DNA of 64,000 nucleotides, from assembly GCF_006716445.1 (NCBI RefSeq), contig NZ_VFPA01000001.1, positions 124,001 through 188,000 on the forward strand. The letters run 5' to 3'. Within the stretch, counting starts at the first letter, position 1, and each line of letters opens with the position of its first letter. Positions 63,315 to 64,000 of this stretch are shown piece after piece. The translations under genes were made by a program, and so were the position numbers. Source of the DNA: Pseudonocardia kunmingensis (GTDB taxonomy: Bacteria > Actinomycetota > Actinomycetes > Mycobacteriales > Pseudonocardiaceae). A model generated the notes under the pieces. That model was not told the DNA's origin. It ran no database searches and worked only from the letters and a program-made list of their open reading frames with translations.

Positions 63315-64000
63315 CTTCGGCAAGCAGTGGCGAGGTGAGGCGAGTGTAGATCTCTCATCGAGGGCGCCACTCGGCGAGGGTCTAGTTCTTGCCCAGATTG
63401 GGGCCAGGACCCACGGCGGCGAGCATCTGCAGTCCCTCCCCCGATCCTGGGTACGGGTGGCGCCGTCCGCGGCCTCCTCCCGGTGCCCGACGCAGACTCC
63501 AGCCCCCCAAGGTCATTTCAGGCGTGTGCGCTGCCACCCCCCTAACCTTGTCTGAGAGCGCCGCTCTGGGCCTTGCTGCCGTGTTCATCGCTTCACTGCT
63601 TGCGGAACCCGCACCGGCGTTCGCGGGCTTGGCGGGCACTGATCTCGCGTGCCCCGCCGGCACTCGGCCGCGGCGATCCCCCGCACCGGCCTGGCCCGCA
63701 GCCCGATCGGTCGATGGGCCAGATCGGCTGGGATCACGGTGGTGCCCGGGCGCAACCGCGTGCTGCGCAGCAGCTTCACCTCTACAGCCTTCAGCAACGC
63801 CTCGTTGGAGCTCATCCCACCGCCGCTGTCAGCGGGTGGTCAGCTTCGTCGATCTGACCGTGCGGCACCCGCCCATCCGCCGGTCCGGCGGAACGGCCCC
63901 AGGTGATCGAATCGCCGACCCACGGGCGAAGGAGCTAGACACTCAGTTAGTCACTCACCACCAGGCCATGATCCTCAGGGGCTGGCGGGAGGATCTGCAA
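63315..64000. other. Gene-free stretch after the integrase
   Basis: No intact gene, tRNA or att-like repeat was recognised. On the minus strand a short frame (63585-63815) has a transposase-like stretch. The element end is not visible here. Confidence 0.4.
63585..63815 (-). pseudogene. Possible transposase fragment (IS1182/IS5-like)
   Basis: VKLLRSTRLRPGTTVIPADLAHRPIGL resembles the R-x-D-TTV-x-PA-x-x-AHPxDxGLL region of some DDE transposases, with the first catalytic Asp replaced by Gly. It is short and unsupported by ends or repeats. Confidence 0.25.

Noticed and set aside
63382-63663. 93-residue minus-strand frame after the integrase
   Set aside because: Proline/glycine-rich, no known similarity and no convincing ribosome site.
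1-64000. CRISPR arrays, tRNA and rRNA genes
   Set aside because: No regularly spaced repeats, cloverleaf segments or rRNA-like sequence were noticed on reading; a covariance search would be the decisive test.

Overview
The window looks like a chromosomal stretch of a high-GC actinomycete. The evidence is uniform G/C-rich third codon positions, many GTG starts, long chains of genes joined by ATGA/GTGA overlaps, a sugar ABC operon with no ATPase gene of its own, and actinobacterial IS630 and IS701 elements. A Pseudonocardia-like soil organism is a reasonable guess but is inference. Nearly every gene is catabolic, a transporter or a regulator. No tRNA, rRNA or CRISPR array was seen.

Layout. 1-2194: the end of a TRAP permease, an RraA-like aldolase and an Ldh2-type dehydrogenase. 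2406-6629: a minus-strand two-component system followed by a truncated ANL-like protein and an MHS-type MFS transporter. 6706-12498: a tightly coupled minus-strand operon with two class III CoA-transferase family proteins, an acyl-CoA dehydrogenase, a zinc alcohol dehydrogenase and a GH88-type hydrolase. 12957-21218: a decayed sugar-use island. It holds a GH127 pseudogene and a LacI remnant back to back across a deletion, an intact LacI repressor with a palindromic operator, a sugar ABC transporter and an unclassified carbohydrate-enzyme-like protein cut at its end by an IS630 remnant.

21743-34392: a GntR regulator divergent from an 11-gene operon. It encodes a separate-subunit molybdenum hydroxylase (FAD, SRPBCC, 2Fe-2S and Mo proteins), a split PEP-synthase/phenylphosphate-synthase-like pair, an HD-domain protein and all four lower-pathway enzymes that take 2,5-dihydroxypyridine to fumarate (NicX, NicD, NicF, NicE types). 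This matches the 3-hydroxypyridine pathway described in Ensifer adhaerens HP1. The split kinase-like pair plus an HD protein suggests activation of the ring hydroxyl by phosphorylation and later removal of the phosphate.

34544-39620: an insertion hot spot with a complete IS630 element, an IS701-like element whose transposase has an internal stop, and a group II intron whose reverse transcriptase also has an internal stop.

39691-56556: a second catabolic island in two minus-strand operons plus a divergent PadR regulator. Operon one is P450, MFS, SDR, Na+/solute symporter, UbiD, UbiX, glyoxalase-like and LLM flavoenzyme. Operon two is acyl-CoA ligase, Mo hydroxylase, enoyl-CoA hydratase, FAD subunit, 2Fe-2S/SRPBCC fusion and LysR. 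The set UbiD + UbiX + CoA ligase + Mo hydroxylase + crotonase is the Hmf set for furan-2,5-dicarboxylate and 2-furoate breakdown to 2-oxoglutarate. Near-identical 21-bp inverted-repeat sites before both operons and before padR tie them into one predicted regulon.

57151-64000: a membrane protein of unknown role, a frameshifted AraC regulator, a STAS protein, a NucA-type nuclease, and an excisionase/tyrosine integrase pair with gene-poor flanks. Several genes carry single-base frameshifts or lone stops, so sequencing error and real decay must be told apart.
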